A stretch of DNA of 64,000 bases from Cellvibrionales bacterium UBA4451. Its GTDB lineage: Bacteria; Pseudomonadota; Gammaproteobacteria; Pseudomonadales; Porticoccaceae. The notes under the pieces were generated by a model that did no database searches, had not been told where the DNA came from, and saw only the letters and a list, made by a program, of their open reading frames with translations. Location of the stretch: NCBI GenBank assembly GCA_002390285.1, contig DGPB01000011.1:57438-121437 (forward strand), given 5' to 3'. Positions 1 through 7,489 of the stretch are shown piece by piece. The position numbers and the translations under genes are program-made. Numbering within the stretch: position 1 is the stretch's first letter; each line of letters begins with the position of its first letter.

Positions 1-197
1 CAGGCAATAATACTTGGCAATACAACCTGAGACTGACTCCCATCGATTCGAGAATGGCCACCTCTCACCTTTTTCACCACATCGCCTAAGGTCCAAACGA
101 CCATTTCCCTTGAGAACAGGCTCACGGCTTCCTGCCAGTGCAGCCATTCTATCGGCTGGCCAGCCATATTAAGTCGCAAGATTCTAGGTTGCCTCAT
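1..197 (-). CDS. HNH endonuclease family protein, 5' part only
   Basis: The minus strand reads from an ATG at 197 to the window edge without a stop, giving about 65 residues that begin MRQPRILRLNMAGQPIEWL. The early stretch (leucine-rich start, GQPIEWLHWQEAV, then WTLGDVV and a basic VRGGHSR segment) resembles the N-terminus of a widespread family of bacterial HNH endonuclease-like proteins. The HNH motif itself would lie beyond the window, so nuclease activity is not visible here. It lies downstream of the terminator at 282-311 in the same orientation. The family call is from recollection of the N-terminal pattern only. Confidence 0.6.
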   Translation of the reverse strand, partial: MRQPRILRLNMAGQPIEWLHWQEAVSLFSREMVVWTLGDVVKKVRGGHSRIDGSQSQVVLPSIIA

Positions 198-280
198 CAC
201 GCACCCCCACTAAAGCCCCATAACACTTCGACAACACTGAGCCTTAAAATACCAACGCCCAAAACGGCGATCCATAAAAG

Positions 281-311
281 TAAAAACCCCATCAATTTGA
301 GCTGATGGGGT
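281..311 (-). terminator. intrinsic terminator of small RNA 1
   Basis: An 8-9 bp stem (CCCCATCA at 287-294 pairing with TGATGGGG at 303-310) with an 8-nt loop is followed on the minus strand by TTTTTA and then CTTTTA. Confidence 0.8.
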
Positions 312-440
312 CTAAAAAAAGCGGGGCAAGAAAGTAGCTCCTTAGCATATTGCTATGCTGGAGGTAACTTATACGGCGATACACAACACGGTATATGTTG
401 TAATCCTTGAAGACACGTCCTCCTTGAAAGGATGCACTTA
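282..440 (-). ncRNA. putative small RNA 1 with own promoter and terminator
   Basis: No ORF is supported here. A TTGACA box (473-468), a 16-nt spacer and a TATGAT box (451-446) predict a start near 440 on the minus strand. About 158 nt downstream is a strong terminator. The transcript carries four GGA motifs (plus-strand TCC at 421-423, 418-420, 404-406 and 339-341) and several short hairpins, including AGCATA-GCAA-TATGCT. It could be a second CsrA/RsmA-binding RNA next to the one at 494-640, but fewer GGA motifs sit clearly in loops. A leader RNA for the HNH gene is the alternative, although the terminator argues for a separate RNA. Confidence 0.5.
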
Positions 441-445
441 CCGCC

Positions 446-473
446 ATCATAACCCGATAAATATTACTGTCAA
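446..473 (-). promoter_or_regulatory. sigma-70 promoter of small RNA 1
   Basis: TTGACA at 473-468 is a perfect -35 box. TATGAT at 451-446 differs from the -10 consensus by one base, and the spacer is 16 nt. No GacA-type box is visible upstream, so this RNA would be controlled differently from its neighbour. Confidence 0.6.
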
Positions 474-493
474 CTGACGGGATTTGGACAAAA

Positions 494-524
494 TAAAGCC
501 CTGATACATCTCTGTATCAGGGCT
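494..524 (-). terminator. intrinsic terminator of the Rsm-like RNA
   Basis: An 11-bp perfect stem (497-507 with 514-524, AGCCCTGATAC arm) with a 6-nt loop is followed on the minus strand by TTTATTTT. Confidence 0.85.
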
Positions 525-640
525 CAAGGCAGTATAGGCAATTTGCTATCCAATCATGGAAGAAACACCAAACATCCTTATTGTTCCTTGGTGTTACACA
601 TCCGTGTGCAGCTGCTTCCATGCACGGGAGACTATCCTCC
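494..640 (-). ncRNA. RsmY/RsmZ-like CsrA/RsmA-sequestering RNA
   Basis: The minus-strand transcript of about 145 nt has seven GGA motifs (plus-strand TCC at 638-640, 635-637, 617-619, 601-603, 585-587, 575-577 and 549-551). Several fall in hairpin loops: GTGCA-TGCAC encloses TGGAAG, CACA-TGTG encloses CGGA, and ACACCAA-TTGGTGT encloses two GGA motifs. It ends in an intrinsic terminator. A GacA-type box lies about 50 nt upstream of the predicted start. GGA motifs in loops, a GacA box and a length of 100-150 nt are the hallmarks of RsmY/Z/X RNAs, which titrate RsmA/CsrA. I infer the function; no covariance model was run. Confidence 0.72.
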
Positions 641-680
641 TTTTACCTATAAGGAACTATTGGGGGTTTTCTTCTTTTAA

Positions 681-698
681 TGTAGGAAATATCTTACA
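681..698 (-). promoter_or_regulatory. GacA-type upstream activating box
   Basis: The minus strand reads TGTAAG-N6-CCTACA, one mismatch from the TGTAAG-N6-CTTACA palindrome recognised by GacA upstream of rsmX/Y/Z in pseudomonads. Its centre is about 50 nt upstream of the predicted start near 640, and a TATAGG -10-like box lies at 651-646. The position and orientation fit activation of the Rsm-like RNA by a GacS/GacA system. No gacS or gacA lies in the window. Confidence 0.65.
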
Positions 699-717
699 AA
701 TTTAGATTCCATGAAAA

Positions 718-746
718 TTGACCCAATAAGACTGCTCGGTTAGTGT
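718..746 (+). promoter_or_regulatory. possible promoter of the xseB-ispA-dxs operon
   Basis: TTGACC at 718-723 and TAGTGT at 741-746 are separated by 17 nt, with a predicted start near 753. The -10 box is weak. It would be divergent from the Rsm-like RNA, whose GacA box lies just upstream. Confidence 0.35.
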
Positions 747-774
747 TGCACCTTTGTTTTTGGGAGGTAATACC

Positions 775-1008
775 GTGGCTGCTCGTAAAAAGTCGATTGA
801 TTTTGAAAACAAACTCAGCCAACTGGAAGTGCTCGTCGGTGAGATGGAAAAAGGGTCGTTGAGTCTTGAAGAGTCACTTAAGGCCTTTGAGGATGGCATC
901 AAAATTACCCGTGAATGCCAGCAAGCGCTAAAAGATGCCGAACAGAAAGTTGAAATGCTAACCCGCGATTCTACTCAGCCCACTACCTTCGAACCCGAGA
1001 ACGATTAA
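775..1008 (+). CDS. xseB: exodeoxyribonuclease VII small subunit
   Basis: This 77-residue protein is the small subunit of exonuclease VII, which degrades single-stranded DNA in both directions together with XseA (not in the window). The start is set at GTG 775, giving MAARKKSIDFENKL and preceded by GGGAGG at 762-767; an upstream in-frame start would add seven unrelated residues. The core FENKLSQLEVLVGEMEKGSLSLEESLKAFEDG pattern, an amphipathic helical hairpin, is diagnostic. Its stop overlaps the ispA start by one base (TAATG), as in the conserved xseB-ispA-dxs operon. Confidence 0.95.
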   Translation: MAARKKSIDFENKLSQLEVLVGEMEKGSLSLEESLKAFEDGIKITRECQQALKDAEQKVEMLTRDSTQPTTFEPEND

Positions 1009-1901
1009 TGGGAACCCTACCCTTTTCTGAATTTATCGCCAGCTGTCAGCAGCGGGTTAACGAGCAACTAGAGGCGGTACTTCCTCCGACAGACGGCCCC
1101 GCAAGCCAGTTACATACTGCGCTTAGGTACAGTGTATTCAATGGTGGCAAGCGTATCCGACCCGTACTGGCCTATGCTGCCGCTCATGCTCTCGGGAACA
1201 TCAATCAGGACACTGACCGTGTTGCCGCTGCAGTGGAGCTTGTTCACGCCTATTCTCTGATCCATGATGATTTACCCGCCATGGATGATGATGATTTGAG
1301 ACGGGGAAAACCCGCCTGCCATATAGCATTTGATGAAGCCATCGCCATTCTTGCGGGCGATGCATTACAAACATTGGCCTTTGAGCAACTAACAACATTG
1401 CAGGAAGTCCCACCCGAAATAGCCTTATCCTTGGTCGCATCGCTGGCCAAAGCCGCTGGTGCACAAGGAATGGTCGCAGGACAAGCTATCGATATCTCAT
1501 CCGTCGACAAGGCGCTAACCTTGAAGCAATTGGAACATATGCACCGACAGAAAACGGGAGCCATGATTGTCGCCAGCATCTCAATGGGGGCTCTATCTAC
1601 AGGACCAGTGACAGAGCAAAAATTTTCAGCACTAACAGCGTACGGAGAAGCTATTGGACTGGCATTCCAAGTTCAGGATGACATTCTTGACGTAGTAGGC
1701 AACACCGCTGTGCTTGGTAAACAACAGGGCGCAGACCAAGCACTGCACAAACCCACCTACATCGAGCTACTTGGCTTAGACGGTGCCAAAGAGAAAGCCA
1801 TGCGGCTACACCAGGAAGCACTCATCGCTCTCGCTGATTTTGATTCAAGTGCCGACCAGCTTCGGGCGATGGCCGATTACATCGTCAATCGTAACCACTA
1901 A
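1008..1901 (+). CDS. ispA: farnesyl diphosphate synthase (polyprenyl synthetase family)
   Basis: A 297-residue cytosolic enzyme that condenses dimethylallyl/geranyl diphosphate with isopentenyl diphosphate to give farnesyl diphosphate, the precursor of undecaprenyl carriers and quinone tails. The first aspartate-rich motif DDLPAMDDD is at residues 87-95 and the second, DDILD, at 224-228; both bind magnesium-diphosphate. GGKRIRP (46-52) binds isopentenyl diphosphate. The length is normal for bacterial IspA. It is translationally coupled to xseB and followed after about 100 nt by dxs, which supplies the upstream pathway. Confidence 0.95.
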   Translation: MGTLPFSEFIASCQQRVNEQLEAVLPPTDGPASQLHTALRYSVFNGGKRIRPVLAYAAAHALGNINQDTDRVAAAVELVHAYSLIHDDLPAMDDDDLRRGKPACHIAFDEAIAILAGDALQTLAFEQLTTLQEVPPEIALSLVASLAKAAGAQGMVAGQAIDISSVDKALTLKQLEHMHRQKTGAMIVASISMGALSTGPVTEQKFSALTAYGEAIGLAFQVQDDILDVVGNTAVLGKQQGADQALHKPTYIELLGLDGAKEKAMRLHQEALIALADFDSSADQLRAMADYIVNRNH

Positions 1902-2006
1902 CCTCTACGATTCTTTATCAAGATAAGCGTCTAAAAGCACCAACCTCCGGAGCCTCAAGGGTTATTTTGGTGTAACATTGCACCCCTTGTTTTGGATTCC
2001 ATCTGT

Positions 2007-3941
2007 ATGGCAAAAACCTTTAACGACATACCGGTTACCCGCCCGGAAATACCGTTACTCGATACCATCGATAACCCACTCCATCTCCGGGAACTGGGTG
2101 AAGATCAACTGCTGACGCTAGCGGATGAGCTGCGGGCCTATCTCCTTTACAGTGTGGGGAAAAGCGGCGGCCATTTTGGTGCCGGACTTGGTGCCGTAGA
2201 GTTAACCATTGCCCTACATTATATTTACAACACCCCTAGCGACCGCCTGGTATGGGATGTAGGTCATCAAGCCTACCCCCACAAAATTCTGACGGGCCGC
2301 AGGGATCAAATGCCCACTATTCGACAAGCCGAGGGCTTATCGGCGTTCCCAAGGCGCGATGAGAGCGAGTACGACACTTTTGGGGTTGGCCACTCAAGTA
2401 CCTCTATCAGTGCAGCACTGGGCATGGCATTGGGCTCAGCAATGAACGGCGAAAACAACAAAGCGGTCGCCATCATTGGTGATGGTGCCATGACGGCCGG
2501 TTTAGCATTTGAAGCACTCAACCACGCCGCTCACACCGATGCCGATCTGCTGGTAGTGTTAAACGATAACAATATGTCGATCTCCCACAATGTAGGCGGG
2601 TTGGCCACCTATTTTTCTAAACTCTGGTCTAGCCGTTTTTATAACACCATTCGCGAAGGCGGAAAAAAAGTCTTGAGGTCAGTGCCCTCAGCAGCAACCT
2701 TCGTTAGAAAAACAGAAGAACATTTAAAAGCCATGGTGGCTCCAGGGATCGTCTTTGAAGAGCTGGGGTTTAACTATATAGGCCCAATCGATGGCCATAA
2801 CCTGCCATTGCTAGTACAGACACTGAGAAACTTGAAGGCTCTCAGTGGACCAATTTTGTTGCATACCATCACACGTAAAGGTAAAGGTTTTGCTCCTGCG
2901 GAAGCCGACCCCGTGGGTTATCACGCGCTTAATAAAATTGAGCCGAAAAGCAAACCTAACATTGCTGTATCGCAGTCGGCCTCCGTGATCAGCCCGCCTA
3001 AACAAAAATACCAGCAGGTATTTGGTGACTGGCTCTGCGATATGGCAGAGAGAGAACCTCGGCTGGTGGGCATCACGCCCGCCATGTGCGAGGGCTCCGG
3101 CATGGTGGAGTTTGCCAAACGTTTTCCGGCACAGTTCCACGATGTAGCCATTGCAGAGCAACATGCTGTTACCTTAGCCGCGGGTTTAGCGTGTGAGGGC
3201 ATCAAACCCGTTGTCGCCATTTATTCAACTTTTTTGCAGCGTGCCTACGACCAGCTTATTCATGATGTGGCACTGCAGAACCTGGATGTATTGTTTGGCA
3301 TTGACCGTGCAGGACTGGTGGGTGAAGACGGCCCCAGCCATGCAGGAAGTTTTGACCTAACCTACCTGCGCTGCATCCCCAATATAATGGTCATGACGCC
3401 TTCCGATGAAAACGAAACCCGCCAGATGCTTTACACCGGGTTTATTCACAATGGTCCCGCTGCCGTTCGCTATCCGAGAGGAACCGGCCCTGGCGCGAGT
3501 ATTGAAAAAGAGATGACAGCACTGCCCATCGGCAAGGGCATCATACGAAGGGAGGGTAGTCGGATAGCCATTCTCAACTTCGGTACCTTGCTCCCCGCAG
3601 CATTAGCAACTGCAAATGAGCTCAATGCTACCGTTGCAGATATGCGCTTTGTGAAGCCTCTGGATACAGCGCTGGTGAACAAGCTGGCATCACAATACAG
3701 CCTTCTAGTGACGCTTGAAGAAAATACGATCCAAGGAGGTGCTGGCACCGCTGTCAGCGAACACTTGGCGTCTATGGGGATTGTTGTCGCCATCCTACAT
3801 CTGGGACTGCCCGACAAATTTGTGGACCACGGAAATCACCAGCAACAACTGGCAGCAACTGGACTAGACCCCGCATCGATCAAGTACGCCATAGAGCAAC
3901 GAATTAGTGAGATTGAGTGCCTTCACGGAGCGGTTTCTTGA
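2007..3941 (+). CDS. dxs: 1-deoxy-D-xylulose-5-phosphate synthase
   Basis: This thiamine diphosphate enzyme condenses pyruvate and glyceraldehyde 3-phosphate in the first step of the MEP isoprenoid pathway. ATG 2007 (MAKTFNDIP) is preferred over the in-frame TTG at 1992 because homologues begin at this point; neither has a strong Shine-Dalgarno. The result is 644 residues, close to the usual 620-640. The TPP/Mg motif GDGAMTAG followed by NDNNMSIS is present, as are the catalytic-glutamate segment AIAEQHAVT and the transketolase-like central domain DRAGLVGEDGPSH. It is the last gene of the xseB-ispA-dxs operon. Confidence 0.95.
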   Translation: MAKTFNDIPVTRPEIPLLDTIDNPLHLRELGEDQLLTLADELRAYLLYSVGKSGGHFGAGLGAVELTIALHYIYNTPSDRLVWDVGHQAYPHKILTGRRDQMPTIRQAEGLSAFPRRDESEYDTFGVGHSSTSISAALGMALGSAMNGENNKAVAIIGDGAMTAGLAFEALNHAAHTDADLLVVLNDNNMSISHNVGGLATYFSKLWSSRFYNTIREGGKKVLRSVPSAATFVRKTEEHLKAMVAPGIVFEELGFNYIGPIDGHNLPLLVQTLRNLKALSGPILLHTITRKGKGFAPAEADPVGYHALNKIEPKSKPNIAVSQSASVISPPKQKYQQVFGDWLCDMAEREPRLVGITPAMCEGSGMVEFAKRFPAQFHDVAIAEQHAVTLAAGLACEGIKPVVAIYSTFLQRAYDQLIHDVALQNLDVLFGIDRAGLVGEDGPSHAGSFDLTYLRCIPNIMVMTPSDENETRQMLYTGFIHNGPAAVRYPRGTGPGASIEKEMTALPIGKGIIRREGSRIAILNFGTLLPAALATANELNATVADMRFVKPLDTALVNKLASQYSLLVTLEENTIQGGAGTAVSEHLASMGIVVAILHLGLPDKFVDHGNHQQQLAATGLDPASIKYAIEQRISEIECLHGAVS

Positions 3942-4067
3942 ATATCGGTATTTCTTACCGCACTTTCTGCTACCGTACTCTCTTACCCAGCTCTCTTACT
4001 GCACTCTTCCAACCACAGTTTTTCTCGTAGTCGAAGTACAGCTGAGTGCACAACTAAGAGTACAGCT

Positions 4068-4907
4068 CTAGGCATCGGGTACCTGAGCCGACTTTGCCAA
4101 TTGGGCCATCGTTGCCAGACTCTGTCCGAGCTGACCAGCACCGCCTAACCCCCAGCCACCATCCACAGGCAGGATGGCGCCATTAATATAGCTAGCAAGA
4201 TCAGAGGCTATAAATAAAGCGGCATTGGCCATATCCACAACCGTTCCCTGTCGCTTCAAAGGCACGGAGTCAACCACCAGTTTGGCGCAGGAAGACCCCG
4301 ATGGAGCGAGCCTTTTCATTCCCTCGGTACCTTCAATAGGGCCGGGAACAAGAGAGTTCACTCGCACCCCTTCAGGCCCCCACTCTATTGCGGTGGTACG
4401 GGTAATCATATCTACCCCCGCCTTTGCGGCACAAACATGTGCCTGCATTTCCATGGGGATGAAAGCCTGGGGAGCAGAGATATTAATGATACTGGCTCCC
4501 GGTTTTCGCAGGTATTCGTAACTGTAACGAAGCACATTAAACGTGCCCAGCAGGTCGATATCGACAACCACTTTAAATGCATTTCCGGACATTTCATTAG
4601 CAGCAGCGGGAAAATTACCCGCCGCACCCGAGACCAGTACATCAATCGGCCCCAGTTCGCGATGGGTCTGTTCAAATACGACCTTAAGCCTATCCACGTC
4701 CCGTACATCAGCAGCAAAGCCAATGACTCGTCCACCGTATTGCTTCAATGTCTCTATGGCTGTATCTACTTTGTTCTGAGAGCGGCTCATCACCGCCAAG
4801 GTGGCACCAGCCTTGGCAAAACCCTGAGCAATCCCAAGGTTGATACCACTAGTACCTCCGGCCACAAATACAGTCTTCTCGCGATAATCAAATTGGCACT
4901 GAGACAT
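4068..4907 (-). CDS. SDR family oxidoreductase, 2,4-dienoyl-CoA reductase-like
   Basis: A 279-residue short-chain dehydrogenase. The Rossmann motif GGTSGINLGIA lies near residues 17-27, the NNAG-equivalent is SGAAGNF, and the C-terminal loop is PVDGGW. The usual catalytic YxxxK is replaced by HVCAAK, and the following segments EWGPEGVRVNSLVPGPIEGTEG and AAGNF match the peroxisomal-type 2,4-dienoyl-CoA reductase branch, which also lacks the tyrosine. A role in NADPH-dependent reduction of dienoyl-CoA during beta-oxidation is therefore likely, though another enoyl or ketoacyl substrate is possible. It is a single gene, convergent with dxs. Confidence 0.75.
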   Translation of the reverse strand: MSQCQFDYREKTVFVAGGTSGINLGIAQGFAKAGATLAVMSRSQNKVDTAIETLKQYGGRVIGFAADVRDVDRLKVVFEQTHRELGPIDVLVSGAAGNFPAAANEMSGNAFKVVVDIDLLGTFNVLRYSYEYLRKPGASIINISAPQAFIPMEMQAHVCAAKAGVDMITRTTAIEWGPEGVRVNSLVPGPIEGTEGMKRLAPSGSSCAKLVVDSVPLKRQGTVVDMANAALFIASDLASYINGAILPVDGGWGLGGAGQLGQSLATMAQLAKSAQVPDA

Positions 4908-4981
4908 AATTTCTCCTGATTACTAATTACCGCTGTCTATTAACCATCATCGGCAACATTAAATGCTACTCATGTTTAATG

Positions 4982-5350
4982 CTAATGGGATAGCAGTGCG
5001 TCGATCGACTCAAGCAATTTAATCAGCATTACAGCCTGATGAGAGGAGTCCCTAAAATACTCTTCTGCCATCGGAGCAATACTGCAATTCTCGGGAAGCG
5101 GGGCTGCCGCCTCCACCAACAAATGCATACGCGGCAAAAAGATAAACTGAAGCCATTCGACAAACTCCAAAGTGTCCACAGCAAAAGGCTGTGTACTGGC
5201 AAGGACATCTGATAAGGGCTCAATATGGGACCAGTGGTTCATTTCCCTGAGCATTTTTTCCACCTCGAAAAGCTGTAATGCTAGCTCCGTATATATTTTA
5301 TCCACTAAGCTTTCATCCAAGAATATTGCAGCCACTAGCCTTTTACTCAC
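4982..5350 (-). CDS. yqcC: YqcC family protein
   Basis: A small acidic helical protein of unknown function. The segment FVEWLQFIFLPRMHLLVEAAAPLP aligns well with the EWLQW...PRMHDLL core of E. coli YqcC, and STQPFAVDT precedes it as in that family. The open frame extends to 5425 inside dinG, but the start is placed at GTG 5350, eight bases after the dinG stop (122 residues; YqcC is about 109). The exact start is uncertain because no clear Shine-Dalgarno decides it. It lies immediately downstream of dinG in the same direction. Confidence 0.75.
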   Translation of the reverse strand: MSKRLVAAIFLDESLVDKIYTELALQLFEVEKMLREMNHWSHIEPLSDVLASTQPFAVDTLEFVEWLQFIFLPRMHLLVEAAAPLPENCSIAPMAEEYFRDSSHQAVMLIKLLESIDALLSH

Positions 5351-5357
5351 TAAATCG

Positions 5358-7487
5358 TTACCGATAGTCACGGCGAAAAGGCGGCAAATCATCCAGTAAT
5401 TGCTTGCCGTAACGCTTTGTGACAATACGCCGGTCCAAGATGGTGATCCGTCCTACATCAGTTTCGGTACGGATTAGTCTGCCACAGGCTTGATGTAGTC
5501 GTAGGGATGCATCTGGCAGCATCAGCTCCATAAAAGCATTGCCTCCCTTCTTCTCCAACCACTCGGAGAGCGTCGAGTGTACCGGGTCATCCGGTACCGC
5601 AAAGGGTATTTTTGCAATCACTACATGGCCGCAATATTTGCCTGGAAAATCCATTCCCTCGGCAAAGCTGGCTAGGCCAAAAATAACGCTACCATCACCG
5701 GCATCGATCGCCGCCTTGTGGCGCCGGACAATTTCCTGATGCCCCCACTGCCCCTGAATGAGAACTTGCCCTAAATACTCAGCGGGTAGTTGCTCATACA
5801 CTAGCTCCATCTGCCGCTTGGAAGAAAACAGTACGAGAGAACCTTCCTGCCAATCAAGAATATCAGGCAACTGAGCAATTAAGGCATCGGTGTGCGCTCT
5901 CGCATCGCTGGCATCAGCACCTATATCGGGTACAAATAGAACCCCGGCCTTAGCAAAATCAAAGGCGCCCGCGACCACTGAAAAATGAGTCTCATCAGGC
6001 AGGCCACAACGCTTCTGAAAGCTACTAAAAGAGCCCAGTGTTTGAAGCGTGGCTGATGTAATGACCGCGCCATAACACCGCTGCCAGAGGCTACTCTTAA
6101 AAATACCCCCTGCATCAGTAGGCGATGCTGACAACTGGATATCCATGTTGCCGCCCAACCCCTCTTCAAGCGACAACCATCGAGCGTAAGGTGGACCCTT
6201 CCCCTGATCTTTCAGTGCATAGCACCTCCAGAGATGTTGCGCCGCTTCCACACGTCCCTGCCAGATGCCTACATTTTGAAACAATTGTTCTAGGTCTACC
6301 CTAGGCACGGGAAAATGTACTTCATCCATCCCGTCGCCAACACGATCGGAAAGAATTTCCAATGTCGCAGCCAGAGAACTTAAACTTTCTGAGATATGCC
6401 CGGCCATCTCTCGAACATCTTCACCGGGGTCTCCACCAGGAAAACACCAACGATGATCGTCTTCACCTGATGTCTCTCGGTCTAGTCGTTTCTCAAACAT
6501 CGGATAACTGAGCGCAAGCAACTTCTCAGTCGAGCTGGCAAGATTGGCTACTTTTTCGATTCGGGTTGTCAGGTCTAGCGCATTAATCAGTAGCGGTAAT
6601 CGTCCCACGATTTGCTTTTGCATCCGGCCTAGCCAGTTGATGGTACTCCGTAGGCGACATTGCCCAGCAAAATGATTAAGCGCAGTAGCGGCTATTCGAT
6701 GACCTTCGTCAAAAATATAAATCGTGTCTTCCGGTGCAGGTAGAATAATCCCACCACCAAGCGCTAGGTCGGCCATAACAAGATCATGATTGGCAACAAT
6801 ACAGTCTGCTTCTTCCAGCTCATCTCGAGCCTTAAAAAAGCAGCATTCACGAATAAAACGACAGCGGCGGCCAGTACATTGCCTGCGATCGACGGTAAGG
6901 GGCCGCCAATCGGCATCCTCTATTGATTCAGACCAACTGTCTCTGTCACCCGGCCAACTCCCAACCTTAAGGGACTCATCCATAGCACGATAGCTGGCGA
7001 TATTATTGCTGGTAGGGTTAAAGTCGATCTCGTCCTCGAAAAGAAACGCGCCACCATCACGAGCACTGGCCGTATCGAGGCACTGTTCCAATCGTAATGG
7101 ACACAAATAACGGGCACGGCCCTTGGCCAAGCTAATCGTATATTCCCATCCGGTGCTTGCCATCAGCGCAGGGATATCCCGGTGAACCAACTGTTCCTGA
7201 AGCGCAACGGTGCCGGTAGCCACCACTACCCGTTTACCCAACTGACGAGCAATGGGTAATGTTGATAATAGGTAGGCAAGCGTCTTTCCAGTACCCGTAC
7301 CTGCCTCAACCACGCAGATACCATTCTCTGAGGTTCTCTCCCCGTCATCACCCTCCTCAATATCACCCAAGGTATTGGCAATGGCGGCAATCATCTGTTT
7401 TTGGCCGAGTCTAGGACGTAACTCGTTACTAGCTAGGAACTGACGATAGCCCCGCTGGATTTCCTCTTTGAGATCAGCATCCAGCAC
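5358..7487 (-). CDS. dinG: ATP-dependent DNA helicase DinG
   Basis: A 709-residue superfamily 2 (XPD-like) 5'-3' DNA helicase that unwinds D-loops, R-loops and forked DNA. Walker A AGTGTGKT lies near residue 62, and the DEAH-type box reads DEGH. Iron-sulphur cysteines are visible as CPLRLEQC, CTGRRC and ECC between the two. C-terminal helicase motifs include GLASFAEGMDFPG and HQACGRLIRTETD. The start is GTG 7487, two bases after the stop of the upstream acyltransferase, so the two genes and YqcC form a small operon. Confidence 0.92.
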   Translation of the reverse strand: MLDADLKEEIQRGYRQFLASNELRPRLGQKQMIAAIANTLGDIEEGDDGERTSENGICVVEAGTGTGKTLAYLLSTLPIARQLGKRVVVATGTVALQEQLVHRDIPALMASTGWEYTISLAKGRARYLCPLRLEQCLDTASARDGGAFLFEDEIDFNPTSNNIASYRAMDESLKVGSWPGDRDSWSESIEDADWRPLTVDRRQCTGRRCRFIRECCFFKARDELEEADCIVANHDLVMADLALGGGIILPAPEDTIYIFDEGHRIAATALNHFAGQCRLRSTINWLGRMQKQIVGRLPLLINALDLTTRIEKVANLASSTEKLLALSYPMFEKRLDRETSGEDDHRWCFPGGDPGEDVREMAGHISESLSSLAATLEILSDRVGDGMDEVHFPVPRVDLEQLFQNVGIWQGRVEAAQHLWRCYALKDQGKGPPYARWLSLEEGLGGNMDIQLSASPTDAGGIFKSSLWQRCYGAVITSATLQTLGSFSSFQKRCGLPDETHFSVVAGAFDFAKAGVLFVPDIGADASDARAHTDALIAQLPDILDWQEGSLVLFSSKRQMELVYEQLPAEYLGQVLIQGQWGHQEIVRRHKAAIDAGDGSVIFGLASFAEGMDFPGKYCGHVVIAKIPFAVPDDPVHSTLSEWLEKKGGNAFMELMLPDASLRLHQACGRLIRTETDVGRITILDRRIVTKRYGKQLLDDLPPFRRDYR

Positions 7488-7489
7488 GG

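Noticed and set aside
394..439. AAGGAGG in small RNA 1 as a ribosome site for a short peptide
   Set aside because: The next starts are too close or lead to immediate stops; the GGA pairs fit CsrA-type motifs better.
4437..4919. 160-codon open frame opposite the SDR gene
   Set aside because: It is antisense to a clear SDR with intact motifs, and has no conserved features of its own.
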